A stretch of DNA of 64,000 nt from Oehlia diaphana (lineage: Eukaryota > Glomeromycota > Glomeromycetes > Glomerales > Glomeraceae), in assembly GCA_003833135.1 (NCBI GenBank), contig QZLH01000059.1, forward strand, positions 98,423 through 162,422, in the 5' to 3' direction. The translations under genes and the position numbers were made by a program. The notes under the pieces were generated by a model. The model made no database searches. It saw nothing but the letters and a program-made list of their open reading frames with translations, and had not been told where the DNA came from. Of this stretch, positions 60,940 to 64,000 are shown one piece after another. Every line of letters begins with the position of its first letter. Position 1 is the stretch's first letter.

Positions 60940-63900
60940 ATTCATTTTATTAATGAGATCTAAAAGAGAAACATATTTGTTCACATAGAAGAAAGAAGAA
61001 AATCTTTAATAGAATATAATATAGAATAATAATTAATAACAATCATACGATAAAAAAATAAAAAAAATAACGTTATCATGATTAGATGTTTAAACAATCT
61101 TTATTATTAAAAGTTACTTTTTGGTAAAACTTTAAAAAAGGGGAGAGATGAAACAAATGTTCATGCGTGAGAAACCTGTTATGAATTTGTGCTTCCTTAA
61201 ACCTTGCTCAAATTAGAAATGTTAGTTATTTAGGGTATTTTAATTTTTTTTCTTTTTTTGTGTTTCAAAAACAAATGCGCCTCGGATCCCCTTAAATTTT
61301 TTTAAAGAAAAATTCAAATTGATTTATTAATTATTAAATATATACCTAACAAAGTTAATGGCTTTTATTATACCTACAAAAAGTTCACTTTATATACTGT
61401 CACGTAAAAATGAAAGCTTTCGCGTTTCATAATATAAAAAGTATTTTAAAAATATTATAATTACGTAAAAAAAATTACGTAAAAAAAAAAAAAATAAATA
61501 TTCAAAAAAAGAAACAAAGAAAAGTAAAAAAAATTGAACAAAAATGGTTCATTTCATTTTTTTTTTTTAAAAACTTTCGAAAAAAAAGAATTCATTCAAT
61601 TCATTCTTAAAAAAAAAAAAAAAAAAAAAATTTACGGGAATAACGGGAATAATTACGCCATTAATGCAACGGGAATGATGCAACGGAAAGTTTCAAAGAA
61701 AACAAAGCAAAACGGAAAGTTTCAAAAACATTTTAAAAAAAAATTTTTTTAAACTTTAATTTTTTAAAATCAAGTTTCAAAAAAAATATTAATTGAATTG
61801 ATTTTCTAATTACATATTTTTTTTAAAGTTTTTAACCTTCTTTTCTCTTTATAATCAAAATATGGAAATTTTAAATCGGATATTATTATTTATATTATTA
61901 CAAGTTTCTATATTTGAAAAATCAAATTCGGTGTATCGCGAACATTTGGGTTTTTCATTATACTTTGTTCTATTTCTCGGTAAATGCATTAAAATTATGA
62001 AACTGAGAAAAAAAAAAAAAAAAATTTTTTTTTCAAAACCGCGCGAAAAAAAAAAAAAAAAAAAAATAGTAAATTACACAATGAATGACACAATAACCTA
62101 AATCAATCAATTCGACCAATCAAGGTATGATAAGGCCGGTGGTGCCCGTTAATTCAATGTAAAAAATGCAATTATGCAGAACCCTACATAATTGATTGGG
62201 GATGACAAAGGATTACAGGGAATACAAAGTGGTACACAGGGAAATACAAGATTACAAGGGATGTAAGTTTTTTCAGATCCGCCATATCGTCATCTATTAT
62301 GTAACAGTTAACTTTTTGAGGGAAAACATTTTTTATCACGAAAAAAAAACAATGTAATAAACCGTTTGAAGGAAATCATCATATGCAATTCTAAACATAT
62401 ATGGTAACTTAACAAAGATATCTAACCTTAAAATAATTTTTGGCATTTCATTTAAAAAAAAATATTACCCATGTCATTATCATCATTACCCATGTCGTTT
62501 ATTATTTTTCGTCATCAATTGAACTAATTTATTAAACTAAATTTTTATCGCCAAGAAACTTTAAAAGTTGTAAACGGGCTCTATATATATATTTATACAC
62601 TATATATATATATATACACTATATATATATATACACAATGTATATACAATTGGAAAAAAAATCATTATAATAATGGCGTAAATCTAAGTAAGTCATTAAA
62701 AAATAGGATTTTTAAGATCCATTCTTTCACTACTAGGTTACCGTTTACTGACGCTATAGTACTAATACATTCGATCGTTTTTATATTAACTTTATTAACT
62801 TTAAATATTCTTTGATGCCTTTGCCCAGAGCACAATTAGCACAATTAATACAATTAGCACAATAAGACAGCAATATCTTAAATTTTAAAATATTAAAGGT
62901 AATGTGGCTTTGTATCTGGCTTTGTATCTCGTGCTATATTTGTCGTTTTATCGTATCTCCTTTTATCGTTATTTAACATTGAAACTAATTTTTTTTTTTT
63001 TTATCTTGAAAACTTTCTAAAATGGGTTAAATTGAAAGTAAAAGTAAAAGTAAAAAAGTATTCGTATATAAAAAGTATATAAAATCACGTGTTGAATGTT
63101 TGCAACACACGTAAAAACTTTAAATTAAAATAAACATGTGAATTAAAAATAATAAAAAAAAAAAAGTCTCACGAAAAAACTTTAAATAATATTATTATGT
63201 TTACATTAAAAAAAATTGGTTAAAAATGAAATTTTTTTCCCATGCATGAAAATGCATTGAACCATCATTTTATTTTAGGAACTTGGAATATTTTTTTTTT
63301 TTTTTTAAACAGGTAAAAAAAAAATTGGATCATTTTTAAAATAGAAAATTTATCATTTTTTTTTTAAAAAAAAAAATTTCAAAAAGAAAAAAAAAATTCA
63401 TGGTCGTAATGACGTTACTATTTTTGTGTAACGCTTCAAAATAATAATAATAATATAGATATCATTCATTCTTTTTTATTATTGTTATGTATCACAATCA
63501 AACTAAATCTTTTAGCTAAGAAAAAAACAAACCTGCCGAGTTATATAATTGTATAATTGATAAGGTACAGTGTAAGTCATACTAGACCTTTTTAAATAAT
63601 TCTCTGTTATTCAAATCACGGATTCTACTAAATTAATCGATCTTCCATGGAATTTTCATGGAAAATCGGATAGACAAAATAAAATTGTCATACTAAAATG
63701 ATACTAATAATAGCTTATTTAAAAAAAAATTTTTTTTTTTCTCAGTTGAAATTTTTTTTTTTTTTTTCCATGTTTCCCCAAATGTTGGTTTTACGTTTTC
63801 TCTTGATAGCATTACATTTAAAACTTAAATTGATTGGATTTTAATTTGGCGTACATTTTTTTTTTTTTTTTTTGATTATCAAAAATATACCATTCCGGTT

Positions 63901-64000
63901 ATCATCAGTTATCATTCATTATCATTTTAATTCCTGAAAAGCTTATCTTTTATATATATAAAAAAAAAAAAAAAAAAAAAAATTTATATATATTAAAAAA

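Larger units (their letters stand above)
59383..64000. other. AT-rich region, homopolymers, no gene seen
   Basis: No gene can be supported in the last 4.6 kb. The sequence is dominated by poly-A and poly-T runs (for example about 33 A near 60908-60940), TA runs (60117-60142, 62582-62640) and short simple repeats. Two tandem arrays are listed separately. The open frames present are lysine- or phenylalanine-rich by-products of homopolymers. Confidence 0.65.

Noticed and set aside
61534..62101. Lys-rich open frames near the right end
   Set aside because: They come from poly-A runs and have no protein-like composition outside these runs.

Overview
The window is nuclear DNA from an AT-rich fungus. 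The mix of genes points to an arbuscular mycorrhizal fungus of the Rhizophagus type (Glomeromycotina). This is inferred from very high A+T, short GT-AG introns, a local crowd of intronless F-box genes of one divergent family, a kinase with the N-terminal Cys-pair module common in that group, and fungal housekeeping genes (hexameric polyubiquitin, formin, Tea1-like Kelch protein). No database was searched.

The left part (1-30400) is accessory-like. It holds five intact F-box genes (5423-6772 +, 8620-10062 -, 16961-18589 +, 22291-23787 -, 24087-25538 -), a broken sixth copy (12946-14171 -) and a scrap of a seventh (about 14518-14625 -). Between them lie transposon debris: a foldback element (4002-4356), a hAT-type MITE with an 8-bp target duplication (7838-8046), a 2.4-kb degenerate tandem array (10425-12790) interrupted by a 111-bp TA-flanked MITE, a dead LINE with RNase H motifs (19290-21080), and more small inverted-repeat elements near 28 kb. 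The 25539-30402 gap has no gene I can support.

The middle part (30403-53000) is a compact, intron-rich gene island. In order: a 22-exon formin (-), a divergently transcribed hexa-ubiquitin gene (+), a nine-exon Kelch/coiled-coil protein of the Tea1 type (+), a DUF676/Rog1-like lipase (+), a small bZIP factor (+) and a 15-exon half-size ABC transporter of the HMT1/ABCB6 type (+). I assembled each spliced model by hand and the exon lengths sum to whole codons. Formin and Tea1-type proteins act together in polarised tip growth in fission yeast, so their proximity is notable.

The right part (52932-64000) has one three-exon protein kinase (57729-59382 +) between stretches of transposon remnants, a telomere-like tract, minisatellites and homopolymer-rich AT sequence.

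The most striking observation is intron 8 of the formin gene (34455-34573, minus strand). It begins ATATCCTTTT, carries TTCCTTAAC and ends in AC 12 nt after the branch adenosine. This is a textbook minor-spliceosome (U12-type) AT-AC intron, and the reading frame closes exactly only if it is removed at those borders. Other points of interest are a 9-nt micro-exon in the ABC transporter gene, a transposon insertion whose empty site can be read from sister repeats in the same array, and recurrent T(8+)A(8+) palindromes, two of which directly precede intron 3' splice sites.
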